DNA of 64,000 bases from Paenibacillus sedimenti (GCF_014534655.1 NZ_JACVVD010000007.1:248001-312000), one strand, 5' to 3'; shown: positions 34,373-43,559, counted from the first letter of the stretch. Translations and numbers: made by a program. Notes: generated by a model not told the origin, from the letters alone.

Positions 34373-34840
34373 TCACTCGCACACCGCCACTCCAAATGCC
34401 AAATGATCCCAGAAAATCGCCTCCACCCGACCCGCTTCCTCTTTGGTACAGGTAACCAGCACAACGACTTCCGTATTTTGAGTGCTTGAGGTCGGGCTTG
34501 GTCGCTTCTTTTTGCGAATAACATCAATGATAAAACCTAGAATAAACCCGACAATCGCACCGATAATCCCCCATAGGATTGGCCCGCCTTTCAACTTAAA
34601 ACCATAAGAGGAGCCTACCACCGCCAGTGCTGTTCCCAAAGCCACGCCCGCATCGAATAGGCTTACACCGTCTGAACGATGGATGGTATCGAATATTTTC
34701 GGCTTTTCGGATCTGCGACGCAAAGGAATGGCATAAATATGCGCTTTGGGAATACCCGCTTCTTCAAGCGCAGTAATCGCCAGCTCCAAATAAATGGAAT
34801 GGTCAAAAGATGAGACTACATGCATACTTGTCACCCTCAT
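34373..34840 (-). CDS. Small protein with glycine-rich membrane hairpin, unknown function
   Basis: A 155-residue protein. It starts with a ferredoxin-like fold (MHVVSSFDHSIYLELAITAL), then a Gly-rich double hydrophobic segment (ALGTALAVVGSS, PILWGIIGAIVGFILGFIID) and a C-terminal strand-helix. The order resembles heat-induced or general-stress YflT-like proteins, but the match is weak. Its start overlaps the stop of the upstream membrane-protein gene (ATGA, 34837-34840), so the two are translated together. Confidence 0.6.
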   Translation of the reverse strand: MRVTSMHVVSSFDHSIYLELAITALEEAGIPKAHIYAIPLRRRSEKPKIFDTIHRSDGVSLFDAGVALGTALAVVGSSYGFKLKGGPILWGIIGAIVGFILGFIIDVIRKKKRPSPTSSTQNTEVVVLVTCTKEEAGRVEAIFWDHLAFGVAVCE

Positions 34841-35610
34841 TTTAGAAGCGGAGATTTAGGAAATGGATAATTGGAAGGTTGGTGGTCCGTCTGCAGCCAT
34901 CGAATCTGGTCGTGATCAAACAGTTTGTTATATTCGACCGTACTCACATAAGCGTCATAAACGGCAAATCCATAGAGCGATGGTAAAAATAGCAGCCATT
35001 TCATTTCCACAACGGTTGCAGTTCGTGTCCAATCCCCCATGAGCATGTATTGAATCCCTTCAAGTAAATGCGAGAAATAAGAGAGCACGATCCAACTGCC
35101 AAGACCAAAAAAGGCATTAATGATGCGATGCGTATAAAGCTGCCCAATCCCCGGCATCAGCAGGGACCAAGCGACAACTAACCAAGGTGAGCGCTTATCC
35201 AGGTAGTTGAATTCAATACCGCTCATTGTAAAAATATCAATCGGGGCATTCTCCCTTTTGGCTAAGACGAATTGATGATTTATATCCACAGATGTGCGAT
35301 AGCTATCGTAGATGGCGAACAAATAAACAGGTGCATACATGGACATCCACCGAATATTAAGCACTTCACTCGCGTGTTCGAACTGACCGAGAAAGGTATA
35401 TACCATCGCCTCGTTCAGGTGCGTCTGCGTGTTAATCAACATCTCCCAACCAATGAGCATAAAGCCCCTGATATACTTGGATAGCAGCAGATGACCAAAC
35501 CCAGGGAAAGCGGCGGACCACCAAGCGATAATGAGCGGATTGCTCAGATGCAGCTGAGTAATACCTATCAAGCTGACAAAAGCGATTCGACGACGCGGTT
35601 TATGAGCCAT
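34837..35610 (-). CDS. Duplicated TM2-like membrane protein, unknown function
   Basis: A 257-residue membrane protein with two similar halves. The first has WWSAAFPGFGHLLLSKYIRG and later YLFAIYDSYRTSVDIN; the second has AWSLLMPGIGQLYTHRIINA and YGFAVYDAYVSTVEYN. The P-G-x-G-(H/Q)-L core is typical of TM2-like helical hairpins. The ATG at 35610 follows AAGGA; ATGs farther upstream lack a site. Its downstream partner is coupled by ATGA overlap. Confidence 0.6.
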   Translation of the reverse strand: MAHKPRRRIAFVSLIGITQLHLSNPLIIAWWSAAFPGFGHLLLSKYIRGFMLIGWEMLINTQTHLNEAMVYTFLGQFEHASEVLNIRWMSMYAPVYLFAIYDSYRTSVDINHQFVLAKRENAPIDIFTMSGIEFNYLDKRSPWLVVAWSLLMPGIGQLYTHRIINAFFGLGSWIVLSYFSHLLEGIQYMLMGDWTRTATVVEMKWLLFLPSLYGFAVYDAYVSTVEYNKLFDHDQIRWLQTDHQPSNYPFPKSPLLK

Positions 35611-35683
35611 GTGCAGCATCCTTATGAATAAGTTTCCAGTCTTCCTATTATCTTCTTTCCAATGCAGGATATGCATGTACGGT

Positions 35684-35717
35684 TTGACAAACATTTTTTA
35701 GTACTGTAGAGTGCTAA
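35684..35717 (+). promoter_or_regulatory. tetR-type promoter with autoregulatory operator
   Basis: TTGACA (35684-35689) and TAGAGT (35707-35712) are 17 bp apart. TTAGTACT-GTAG-AGTGCTAA at 35698-35717 overlaps the -10 and nearly matches the palindrome at 36316-36335. The start site would fall at or next to the ATG, so the mRNA may be leaderless. Confidence 0.7.
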
Positions 35718-35718
35718 T

Positions 35719-36300
35719 ATGATGAAAAAAAATAAACCCAGTAACCGTGACCTTGTCCTCCAAGTCGCGACCTCTCTGTTCCTGTCGAAAGGTTATCTCG
35801 CAACCAGCATGGATGAAATCGTAACGGCGAGCAAAGTGTCAAAAACAAATATTTATTATTATTTCAAAAGCAAGGAAGACCTGTTGTCTGCTATCATGGG
35901 TCAGCTCATACAAACCTATACAGAGATGATCTGCGATATCGCCAAGCGATCAAGTTTAACCGTAGAAGAGCGTTTCAAAGATATCCTACAGCTTCTGACA
36001 CGTCAACAGTTGGAATGCTTAGGCGGGTGTCCATTTATTACCCTGTATGCACAAATGCCCCCTGAAGCCCACATGATTCGCGAAAAGATCGGCCAATTTT
36101 TTCGCAATCAAATCGACACAGTGGAACAATTAGTTCTTGAAGGGATTCAAAAGCAAGAGTTCAAGGCTGATTTACAGTCCAGACCCACAGCACAATTCAT
36201 CGTCGCGGCGATCGAAGGCGGATTATTCCTGCAGCATGCGAGTGAAGACTCGGTTACGTTGGACCAAACTCTTCCTACTTTAGCGTTATTGCTAAAGTAA
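35719..36300 (+). CDS. TetR/AcrR-family repressor
   Basis: A 193-residue regulator. The N-terminal HTH is TSMDEIVTASKVSKTNIYYYFKSKEDLL (in two parts), preceded by ATSLFLSKGYLA. The C-terminal ligand domain contains CLGGCPFITLYAQMPPEAHM. It has no ribosome site; its ATG lies where transcription should start, so a leaderless transcript is inferred. Twin operators flank it: one on its own promoter and one before the downstream decayed oxidoreductase, which was presumably its target. The ligand is unknown. Confidence 0.85.
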   Translation: MMKKNKPSNRDLVLQVATSLFLSKGYLATSMDEIVTASKVSKTNIYYYFKSKEDLLSAIMGQLIQTYTEMICDIAKRSSLTVEERFKDILQLLTRQQLECLGGCPFITLYAQMPPEAHMIREKIGQFFRNQIDTVEQLVLEGIQKQEFKADLQSRPTAQFIVAAIEGGLFLQHASEDSVTLDQTLPTLALLLK

Positions 36301-36315
36301 TTTTTTTGCCCCGAA

Positions 36316-36335
36316 TTAGTACTATTGAGTACTAA
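36316..36335 (+). promoter_or_regulatory. TetR operator before the decayed oxidoreductase
   Basis: TTAGTACT-ATTG-AGTACTAA has perfect 8-bp arms. The same palindrome, with one changed base in one arm, sits on the TetR gene's own promoter at 35698-35717. Confidence 0.75.
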
Positions 36336-36355
36336 AAATAAGTTGAGAGTAGGCG

Positions 36356-36681
36356 ATGTTGATGGCACATATTTTCATGACGGGAAGTACGGGATTCATC
36401 GGTATGTATGCATTAAAGGAGCTTGCGGATGCGCAGGAGATTCACACAATTACTGCTCTCGTGCGGTCCAGGACAAAGTGGGAGCTAGTGTGTAAGCAGA
36501 TCGGTTTGGACAGCGAGCAAATGGGACGAATGACGCCGGTTATTGGAGACTTGAGCGTACCCCATCTCGGATTAAGCGAGTCCTGCGCTCCGTCCGCACG
36601 ATGGAGATTCCGGCTGCTCACAACTTCCCGATTTCGCACCCGGAGAAGACAGCTGAGTTCCTGCGGCAGCTGGGACTTTAG
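36356..36681 (+). pseudogene. Chimeric remnant: NAD-binding oxidoreductase N-terminus joined to hydrolase-like C-terminus
   Basis: The frame opens with HIFMTGSTGFIGMYALKEL, the TGxxGxxG Rossmann start of an extended SDR or thioester-reductase-like protein, and runs normally to GDLSVPHLGLSE. At about 36577 the homology stops. In another frame the sequence continues LRSVRTMEIPAAHNFPISHP and EKTAEFLRQLGL to a stop at 36681, which resembles the last strand-helix of an alpha/beta hydrolase. A deletion joining two genes explains this best. The original frame continues meaninglessly to 36694. Confidence 0.7.
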
Positions 36682-36688
36682 GCTTGTT

Positions 36689-36728
36689 GGCTAGGCTTCG
36701 CTGCAAAATTTTACAGGCAAGCCTAGCC
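36689..36728 (+). terminator. Hairpin after the chimeric remnant
   Basis: GGCTAGGCTT pairs perfectly with AAGCCTAGCC. The T-run after it is weak (ATTTC). Confidence 0.55.
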
Positions 36729-36736
36729 ATTTCACA

Positions 36737-37074
36737 TGAAAAACGCTAATTACCTGGCCATCAAGGACTTTCCACCACATCCAATGACTTTAACCCGGAA
36801 AACCGGCTTAACTCCGCCATTCTGCCGCTGATCGCAGAGCTTTCCAAGGGTAGCGTAACCGTAGAGGAGCTTTCGAAAGCATTCTTTGATAACAAATTAG
36901 GGCCCGCAGCAGCGGAGTACAGCACGATTATTTTGCAAGAAGGCGATCTATATCTCAGCGGCAAGTTCGTTGGACGATGCAATTCAAGCGATTAAAGAAA
37001 AAGTGGATGCAGCCATACTTATAAAAAGAGCAATAAGCAGTGAGAGGCTAGCATTTCAGCCCCTAATGCTCTGA
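36737..37074 (+). pseudogene. Frameshifted remnant, possibly of an extracellular solute-binding protein
   Basis: Three frames join to give one plausible protein tail: NYLAIKDFPP from an ATG at 36737, then FNPENRLNSAILPLIAELSK and LGPAAAEYSTIILQEGDLYL in the next frame, then DDAIQAIKEKVDAAI in a third, stopping at 37074. The last part looks like the C-terminus of a solute-binding protein. At least two frameshifts make it dead. The parent family is a guess. Confidence 0.5.
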
Positions 37075-37086
37075 TTCGAAGAACTG

Positions 37087-37119
37087 GGAAAACCCGACCT
37101 CATTTCGGCCGGGTTTTCC
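37087..37119. terminator. Terminator between the decayed region and the alpha-galactosidase gene
   Basis: GGAAAACCCG pairs with CGGGTTTTCC. The A and T runs within the stem allow use from both sides; the reverse-strand gene stops at 37177. Confidence 0.75.
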
Positions 37120-37176
37120 TATAAGCAAATCAGTATCTAACGTATTCTCGCCTTCCTTGCCAGGGACAGATCCATC

Positions 37177-39372
37177 TCACCGAGCCGATCTCCGTAACCG
37201 CCACACATGGCTCGTAAAATCTCCATGCATCAGCTTCGCAGGCACCCGGAGACCGACCGCCATCAATTCGTCTCCGCCGAACACTTCTCCGCCCTCGACC
37301 AGCTCATACTCCCAATCCGCATCCAGGCCCTGCAGACGAACTGAACGGAAGCCCGAGTTGGGCTGAGCCAGCACCTTGAAGTAGAAGACGATGGCTTCCA
37401 AGCGGTTCTCCGAGACGATCATCCATGCGGCATCGTTGCCCTCGAACGGACTTAGCAGACGATAGAGATCCCCGAACTGAACCAATTGGCGAACTTCCTT
37501 GAACCATTCGACTTGCTTTGCGGCGGTCTCATTCTCCTGTTCGGTGAACGTGGTTAAATCCAACTCATAGCCAAACGCACCGAAGGCTGCCACGTTCCCT
37601 CGCGTCTCTAGCGATGTCACACGTCCAAGCAGGTGGTTAGGAACATCCGATACGTGCGCGCCAATCGTGCTGACCGGGTAGACGATGCTGGTTCCGTATT
37701 GGATTTTCAGCCTGCTGATCGCATCCGTATTATCGCTGGCCCAGGTCTGAGGCATATAGTACAGGATACCGGGGTCGAACCGACCGCCGCCGCTGGAACA
37801 GCTCTCGAACAGCACATGTGGAAACGCCGTCGTCAGCCGCTCCATCACCTGATAGACCCCCAACATATATCGGTGAGCCGTCTCGCGCTGGCGCTCCGGA
37901 GGAAGCGCAGCGGAGCCGATCTCGGTCATGTGCCGATTCATGTCCCACTTCACGTAAGCAATCGGCGTGTTTCCGAGAATCTCCGACAGCTGCTCCACGA
38001 TCGCATCGCACACCTCCTGCCGCGAGAAATCGAGAATCAGCTGGCTCCGGCTGAGCGTACGGCGGCGCCCCTCTACATGAATACACCAATCCGGATGACG
38101 CCGATAGAGCTCACTGTCCTCGGATACCATCTCCGGCTCGAACCACAATCCGAATTGCAAGCCAAGCTTGTTGATCCGCTCCGCTAGATTGTCGAGCCCG
38201 TCCGGCAATTTCTCGCGATTGACGAACCAATCACCTAGCGAGCTCCGGTCGTCGTTCCGCCTGCCGAACCACCCGTCGTCCAGCACGAGAAGCTCGATGC
38301 CCAGCTCGCTCCCTTTGGCTGCGATCTGTTCGATCTTCTCTGCGGTGAAATCAAAGTACGTGCCTTCCCAGTTGTTGACGAGAATGGGCCTCACCTTGTC
38401 CCGGTACTCCCCCCTGCACAAGCGGGAGCGATAGAGGCTGTGATAAATCCGGGACATTCCTCCCAGCCCCTGGTCCGAGTATACCATCACTGTCTCTGGC
38501 GTCTGGAAAGCTTCGCCCGGCTCCAGCAGCCAGGAAAAATCAAACGGGTTTATCCCCATGGTAACGCGAGTCGTATCGTATTGATCGACCTCCATGTTCG
38601 CCAGGAAATTCCCGCTGTAGACGAGGTTGAAGCCGTAAACCTCTCCCTGCTGTTCGTCGCAGCCATTCCGCAATAGTGCTAGAAACGGGTTATGCTGCGG
38701 ACTGCTGGCTCCCCGTTTGCTTTCGACAGACTGGTTCCCCGGGAATAGCGGCCTCCGGTACATATTTCGCTCGTTCGCCCAAGCTCCCGAGAGGTGGAGC
38801 ATCTCATACTCCGCGTCGTCGAAATCCAGGCTCATGCTAGCAGCACGCAACAGCTTCACCTGCTGCCGATCTTTATTGAAGAATCGTACGGAGCGCGTCA
38901 TTGCATCGAACCGGTTGAATACTGAGTAAGACAAAATCACGCTTAAATCCAGCAGAGTATCCTTCAGCTCGATTTCCAGCGTTTCGGCTTCCTCATCGCT
39001 TTCCGTATAAGTCGCAGGCAGCCCTTCCAGCTTCGGCTTTCCTTGAAAGATCCGATAAGAATGAAACCGCAGATCACAGGTCGTCGAGCCATCCGCCTGC
39101 ATGATTTGAAAAGCCGGCGTACGGAAATCGCCCGTTCCGAAGCCAGGGTACTCCTGGGGCAGCATATCCAATGAAAAATTCCAGTCCCCGTCCGGATTAG
39201 GCGACAGCGGGCGGCCCTTAAATACAATCGGCCTCGAATCGCGGAACCTGCTGACTCTCTTGCCCCAATATCGATGCGCCAAGTACCCGTCCCGCACGAT
39301 TTGTAGCACATAGCTGGTAGTTGATGTCGTTAAATGAAAGATTCGGCTCTGTTCGTCATAATGGATTGCCAT
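37177..39372 (-). CDS. GH36 alpha-galactosidase
   Basis: A 731-residue enzyme, the usual size of GH36 tetrameric alpha-galactosidases. An N-terminal beta domain is followed by the barrel with PILVNNWEGTYFDF, LLVLDDGWFGRRNDDRSSLG and GLWFEPEMV. Nucleophile Asp477 is in YVKWDMNR and acid/base Asp547 in TWASDNTDA; FESCSSGGGRFDPGILYYMP lies between. It has no signal peptide, so it acts in the cytosol on imported galactosides. AGGAGG lies 12 bp before the ATG at 39372. It is the last gene of the polysaccharide locus, with a cre-like site just upstream. Confidence 0.93.
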   Translation of the reverse strand: MAIHYDEQSRIFHLTTSTTSYVLQIVRDGYLAHRYWGKRVSRFRDSRPIVFKGRPLSPNPDGDWNFSLDMLPQEYPGFGTGDFRTPAFQIMQADGSTTCDLRFHSYRIFQGKPKLEGLPATYTESDEEAETLEIELKDTLLDLSVILSYSVFNRFDAMTRSVRFFNKDRQQVKLLRAASMSLDFDDAEYEMLHLSGAWANERNMYRRPLFPGNQSVESKRGASSPQHNPFLALLRNGCDEQQGEVYGFNLVYSGNFLANMEVDQYDTTRVTMGINPFDFSWLLEPGEAFQTPETVMVYSDQGLGGMSRIYHSLYRSRLCRGEYRDKVRPILVNNWEGTYFDFTAEKIEQIAAKGSELGIELLVLDDGWFGRRNDDRSSLGDWFVNREKLPDGLDNLAERINKLGLQFGLWFEPEMVSEDSELYRRHPDWCIHVEGRRRTLSRSQLILDFSRQEVCDAIVEQLSEILGNTPIAYVKWDMNRHMTEIGSAALPPERQRETAHRYMLGVYQVMERLTTAFPHVLFESCSSGGGRFDPGILYYMPQTWASDNTDAISRLKIQYGTSIVYPVSTIGAHVSDVPNHLLGRVTSLETRGNVAAFGAFGYELDLTTFTEQENETAAKQVEWFKEVRQLVQFGDLYRLLSPFEGNDAAWMIVSENRLEAIVFYFKVLAQPNSGFRSVRLQGLDADWEYELVEGGEVFGGDELMAVGLRVPAKLMHGDFTSHVWRLRRSAR

Positions 39373-39395
39373 TTTTCTTCTCATCCTCCTGTGTA

Positions 39396-39410
39396 ACGAA
39401 ACGCTTACTT
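39396..39410 (-). promoter_or_regulatory. cre-like site before the alpha-galactosidase gene
   Basis: Read on the reverse strand, AAGTAAGCGTTTCGT fits the cre consensus WTGNAANCGNWNNCW except at two positions. Being close to the ribosome site, it could act as a roadblock for CcpA. The rest of the 300-bp gap (39373-39671) shows no gene. Confidence 0.45.
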
Positions 39411-39671
39411 CGTGAATTCCCGCTCCAGTATCGTATACTGATGGGTCATGCCACTTTCCTTTATGAAACATATGCTAGCGGAGATGTCCCTCGTACGTCA
39501 TGCCGATCTTCTTTATGACGCAAGAGCAATAAGCCGGACGGACGTAATCTCATCCTACCAAAGCCGGAACCGCTTCCATAGGGCCCGTTCTTTGGATCGA
39601 CGAGCTCATTTGTACGTTTCTTCCCACCGCTCAAAAAAGCCACCACTAAGGGTAGCCCTGTCTGCTGTCCG

Positions 39672-41162
39672 TTAGCGGGAGGATTGGCTCTTCTTGAAAT
39701 CGGACGGGTATATCCCGACGATCTCCGTGAACAGCTTGGTAAAGTGTCGGGTACTGTAGTAGCCAACCTCCTCAGCTACTTGACCGACCTGTAAATTCGT
39801 CTTCGTCAGGAGTTCCTTCGCCTTCAGTATTCGGACCTGGGTCAAGTGTTTGATGAAGGTAGTTCCAGTCCTCTTATGAAAGAGGGTGCTCAGGTAGCTC
39901 TGGGTCATGTTGAGCTCCCCTGCGATCTGGCTGATCCCGATGTTATTCATGTAATTGCGTTCAATATACGCCAAGACCTGCTTAACCACATCGGGAGGTT
40001 CTGCCACCTGTCCTACTGCCAATAGATCCTCCCCCAACAAACGGAGCCTTTCCGTAAGTCCAGTGGAGCGTCCACTGGCGTCTGAGCGGGTGATGTCAGG
40101 AAAGACCTTGCGGAGATAGACCTCGATTCCCCTCCGTTCATCTGCAGCCGCTCGCGTCAGAAAGCGCTCCAGCTCCTGCAGGGTGGTCTGGTATTTCATA
40201 TATAATCCATTCTTGAACTCCTGCTGCAGCTGCAGAGCCAGCTTTGCCGCCTTCAGGACCAGAGAGCCATCCGAACGTTCCAGATCTTCCAGCTCCTGCA
40301 GCGTCCACCTCCGGTCCAAGCCGTCCGCCGCTACCCGCAGGTATGCCCGTTCCTGAAGCCGCTTCAGCCGCTGCTGAAATTCCGAGAAACCTGCCGCCTC
40401 TCCCGTCTCCGCCACCGTCAGGGCTGTTACCTCCGACCGCAGTTGCTTAACGGATGACAGAATCTCCGCTTCGAGCCTCTGGAGACAGCGCTCCGATTCG
40501 GAATTGTGCGGATCCCGTACGCCAACCCATACCAGTTCTCCCCCGGGCAACGGAAGCAGGGCGAGATGAACGCCGTAAACGATGTTCTGCTGAACCACTT
40601 GCCTTCCCCCCTGAAGCCACCGGGTCTGCAGCTCGGCATAGTCGGCCGGGGATCCCGAAGTGTCGATCAGCACCATCCCCCCTGTGAAGACCCCGTTCCT
40701 CAACAGCCCGTTGGCCGATTCCAGAGATACCATACCGTGCAGCAGGGAGAACAGCTGGTTCTCGAATTGCTGGTTCAACTGCTGGATCACGAGCCGGTTG
40801 CCTTGGCTGATATGTGTGACAACCTTCTCCAGTTCTTCCGGATTCACCGGCTTCAGAAGATAATCGGAGACCCCCATCTGCAGCGCTTGCCGGGCATATT
40901 CGAAGTCGGAGTATCCGGTCAGGATGATCCATCGGGTCAGAGGTGACAAAAGGCGCGCCTTGCGGATGGCCTCGATACCGTTCAATCCGGGCATCCGGAT
41001 ATCGACGATGGCCGCCTCCGGCTGGATGGCTGACGTAAGCTCCACCAGCTCCTCCCCGTCCTTGGCCTCCCCGGCCACCTCCCAAGCCGTCTCCATCTCC
41101 TGGATCATGCTGATTAGCCCCAGCCTAACCCACTGCTCATCATCCGCCACCACGATCTTCAT
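39672..41162 (-). CDS. YesN-type AraC-family response regulator
   Basis: A 496-residue regulator. The receiver (1-120) has VVADDEQWVRLGL, the phospho-acceptor Asp in AAIVDIRMPGLNG and YLLKPVNPEEL. A long middle linker is followed by an AraC double HTH (about 395-496): YIERNYMNNIGISQIAGELN, SYLSTLFHKRTGTTF and ILKAKELLTKTNLQVGQVAE, VGYYSTRHFTKLF. Such regulators pair with YesM-type kinases, here encoded two genes upstream at 43614-45347. The shared 55-bp promoter element is its likely target. GAGGGG precedes the ATG. Confidence 0.92.
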   Translation of the reverse strand: MKIVVADDEQWVRLGLISMIQEMETAWEVAGEAKDGEELVELTSAIQPEAAIVDIRMPGLNGIEAIRKARLLSPLTRWIILTGYSDFEYARQALQMGVSDYLLKPVNPEELEKVVTHISQGNRLVIQQLNQQFENQLFSLLHGMVSLESANGLLRNGVFTGGMVLIDTSGSPADYAELQTRWLQGGRQVVQQNIVYGVHLALLPLPGGELVWVGVRDPHNSESERCLQRLEAEILSSVKQLRSEVTALTVAETGEAAGFSEFQQRLKRLQERAYLRVAADGLDRRWTLQELEDLERSDGSLVLKAAKLALQLQQEFKNGLYMKYQTTLQELERFLTRAAADERRGIEVYLRKVFPDITRSDASGRSTGLTERLRLLGEDLLAVGQVAEPPDVVKQVLAYIERNYMNNIGISQIAGELNMTQSYLSTLFHKRTGTTFIKHLTQVRILKAKELLTKTNLQVGQVAEEVGYYSTRHFTKLFTEIVGIYPSDFKKSQSSR

Positions 41163-41285
41163 CTGCTGTCCCCTCTTCCATCCGTCTCTATGCCTGTAAA
41201 CTTCAGTCTCAGTCGTCTTTCCATCTTAGGGGAATCGGCACTCCCTTGTCCATATGAAGTCCTACCCTGTAGGGAACCGGAGAAA

Positions 41286-41310
41286 GAGCCGCACGGCTTG
41301 CGTGCGGCTC
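41286..41310 (-). terminator. Terminator after the clan-A glycosidase gene
   Basis: GAGCCGCACG pairs with CGTGCGGCTC; on the reverse strand TTTCTCC follows. It lies 6 bp beyond the stop, so the regulator gene downstream may need its own promoter or readthrough. Confidence 0.7.
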
Positions 41311-41315
41311 CCCTG

Positions 41316-43490
41316 TTAATTGCCCAAATAAGCGGCCACTTGAATCCGGTCGATGTCGGGCGCGAAGCCGATGGAGCCGTTGGAGAACTTGATCGTGTTG
41401 GCGCCTGCGTTAAGATTCACATCGATTACTGTGGTTCGGAAGTTGGACCAGCCCAGGGTATTGCGGAAATAAACCTTCTGGGAGCCGCCCCCGTTCACCG
41501 ATACGTCGGCATAACGGTCCACGATGTTGGAATTGTAATTGGTGGCGCCGTCCCCAAGTTCGCCGTTGGCATAGGTAACCACGATCCGATAGCGTCCTGC
41601 CGAGGGGGCTTGAATGCCGTTGAATTGCAGGGCATTCGCCGCCCCGTTTCCGATCCAGCTCACATATTTGCCTCCTGACGCGGCCGTCTTCGACTCCACT
41701 TTGGCCGTACCGGTCAGCGTGTTGCCGGCGGCTTCCGCCTCATAGGCTACGACGGTATCGGTGGCGGCGGCCACTTCTAGATAATCCAGGTTGACTGCAT
41801 CCGAGTTATCCGCCGTATACGTTGTGAAGCCGATCCGGTTAATGCCAGCCTCTAGAAAAACCTTGGTGGTGGAGGTGGCCCAGCTATCCCAGTTGGCCGT
41901 TCCCCCCAAAGTCAAATCCTTCAAGGTCGTGCCGCCCACCGTCATTCGGATGGTCCGGTTAGCCGGTGCACCCGCCAATGGGCCAGCCGAGTAGCGAAGG
42001 GACAGATCATAATAGCCGTCCGTAGGCGCTGTCACGACAAACTGTCCGCTCGCGCTGTTACCGCCTCCGCCGAAGCCCTCCAGGAAGGATGTACCGGAGT
42101 AACCCGTGTTGCTGCTCGATGAGACGAAGGCCGTTCCGGTATAGGCGGCGTACTCCGCCTCATACCTGCCCGCTGTCCCCGAGGGGGACAGGTCCCGGTT
42201 CGGCGTGATAATCATCTGATACGCTGACAAGGCCTTCATGTTGGACACCGGAACTGTGATTTGGCCGTTCACCACGTTGTAGTCTCCTTCCTGAAGCACA
42301 TAAGGACCACTGGATGGATTCAAGTTGGTGTTGTCGATTCCCATAACCACGGCATGGACCGTAGAGCCGAAATAGGAAGCAGTGCCGAAGCCCTTCACTA
42401 CCACATCCGTCGCGAAGACATCGGAAGCGTTCAAGGAGCCGCCAAATAGAATCCGAGCTTGTCGATCAGTGGCGTTCAGAGCGGCTACTCCCTGCAGGGA
42501 TCCGGAGGGGGAAGGAGGAGTAGTCTTGACGGTATTCCCGGACAGGTCTCCATACCACTTGTAAAGCCACCAGCCACCGGTCGCCTTGTTGTTCTCCGTC
42601 GCCAAATCATTCAGCGCACCTGCGGTAGTCCAGTAGGCCAAGCTTCCGTACACCTTACTGTTCTCGAACTTGCTTACGAACTGGACCAGATTGCCGGGAA
42701 CCGGGATATCCCCGGAGAATCTTCCGTATTCGTTGATCGAGATTGGTCTGGGGGAGATGCCGAGGCGGGACTCGACGCTCCGGTAATGGTTGTAGTGGGT
42801 ATCCCAATCCGTAAAGAAGCTGTTCTGCAGCTCATGCCAGGTGGTAACGTCAGGCAGGCAATCGTTGTTTTTTGCGAAAGTCAGGAACTGGTCGTACACA
42901 TTAGCGTCGTAATAAGAGAAGCCGATTCCAGCAATCTTGGCATTGGGGACGATGGAGCGGATCTTCTGGTAGACCGTCTTCCAGTCGTTGAACAGCTGCT
43001 GCAGCTTGGTGCTGTTATTGTACCAGATCCAATCGGGCTCGTTGAAGGGTACATAAACATACTTGTCACGGTTCGGATTGGCATTAAGGGCGCGGACCAT
43101 TGTGTCCACCTTGGCCAGATAATCGTTCATACCCAGGTTCTCGTATGGCCATTCCTTGTAGATATCCTGCATGATCACTTGAATCTCTTTGCCGCCGTTG
43201 CGGAAATACTGGTCTTGTACTTCGAACACGTCCCCGTTCGGATGCTGCAGTCCGCCGGGCGGCTTCTGGCTGGCGTATTGCGGCTTCAGCGGCGCCAGCA
43301 TGTTGTCTTTGGGTATCCCGTCATTGCCGAGCCCGTACAAAAATCCTGTGGCGCCGTACAGCAATGCGCCTGTATTCTGGGATAAATCCACAGTCAGTTG
43401 CGGATTCGCGGCCGACGTGACGGCCGGAGACCCGACAAGTCCCGCGGCTACGGCCAGAACCAATAAAGCTGATGTTACTCTTTTTCGCAT
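41316..43490 (-). CDS. Secreted clan-A glycosidase (GH39-like) with two carbohydrate-binding modules
   Basis: A 724-residue exported protein with a signal peptide ending ...AVTSAA. The catalytic part (about 30-430) has the clan-A layout: acid/base Glu in VYVPFNEPDWIWYN and nucleophile Glu in RPISINEYGRFSGD, after LYGATGFLYGLGNDG and IQVIMQDIYKEWPYENLG. It resembles GH39 but the exact family is uncertain. Two CBM6/CBM35-like modules follow, beginning AGRYEAEYAAYTGTAFV and VVAYEAEAAGNTLTG. GGAGGTGTATT precedes the ATG at 43490. With the transporter and alpha-galactosidase it suggests breakdown of a galactose-containing polymer. Confidence 0.82.
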   Translation of the reverse strand: MRKRVTSALLVLAVAAGLVGSPAVTSAANPQLTVDLSQNTGALLYGATGFLYGLGNDGIPKDNMLAPLKPQYASQKPPGGLQHPNGDVFEVQDQYFRNGGKEIQVIMQDIYKEWPYENLGMNDYLAKVDTMVRALNANPNRDKYVYVPFNEPDWIWYNNSTKLQQLFNDWKTVYQKIRSIVPNAKIAGIGFSYYDANVYDQFLTFAKNNDCLPDVTTWHELQNSFFTDWDTHYNHYRSVESRLGISPRPISINEYGRFSGDIPVPGNLVQFVSKFENSKVYGSLAYWTTAGALNDLATENNKATGGWWLYKWYGDLSGNTVKTTPPSPSGSLQGVAALNATDRQARILFGGSLNASDVFATDVVVKGFGTASYFGSTVHAVVMGIDNTNLNPSSGPYVLQEGDYNVVNGQITVPVSNMKALSAYQMIITPNRDLSPSGTAGRYEAEYAAYTGTAFVSSSSNTGYSGTSFLEGFGGGGNSASGQFVVTAPTDGYYDLSLRYSAGPLAGAPANRTIRMTVGGTTLKDLTLGGTANWDSWATSTTKVFLEAGINRIGFTTYTADNSDAVNLDYLEVAAATDTVVAYEAEAAGNTLTGTAKVESKTAASGGKYVSWIGNGAANALQFNGIQAPSAGRYRIVVTYANGELGDGATNYNSNIVDRYADVSVNGGGSQKVYFRNTLGWSNFRTTVIDVNLNAGANTIKFSNGSIGFAPDIDRIQVAAYLGN

Positions 43491-43559
43491 AATACACCTC
43501 CATTGGAATATGTCGGTCGCCATGGAAACCTCCAAGTTTCCCATGGTTTCGACACTATT

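Noticed and set aside
42459-43385. 308-codon open frame antisense to the clan-A glycosidase
   Set aside because: No family resemblance or ribosome site; the glycosidase with signal peptide explains the region.
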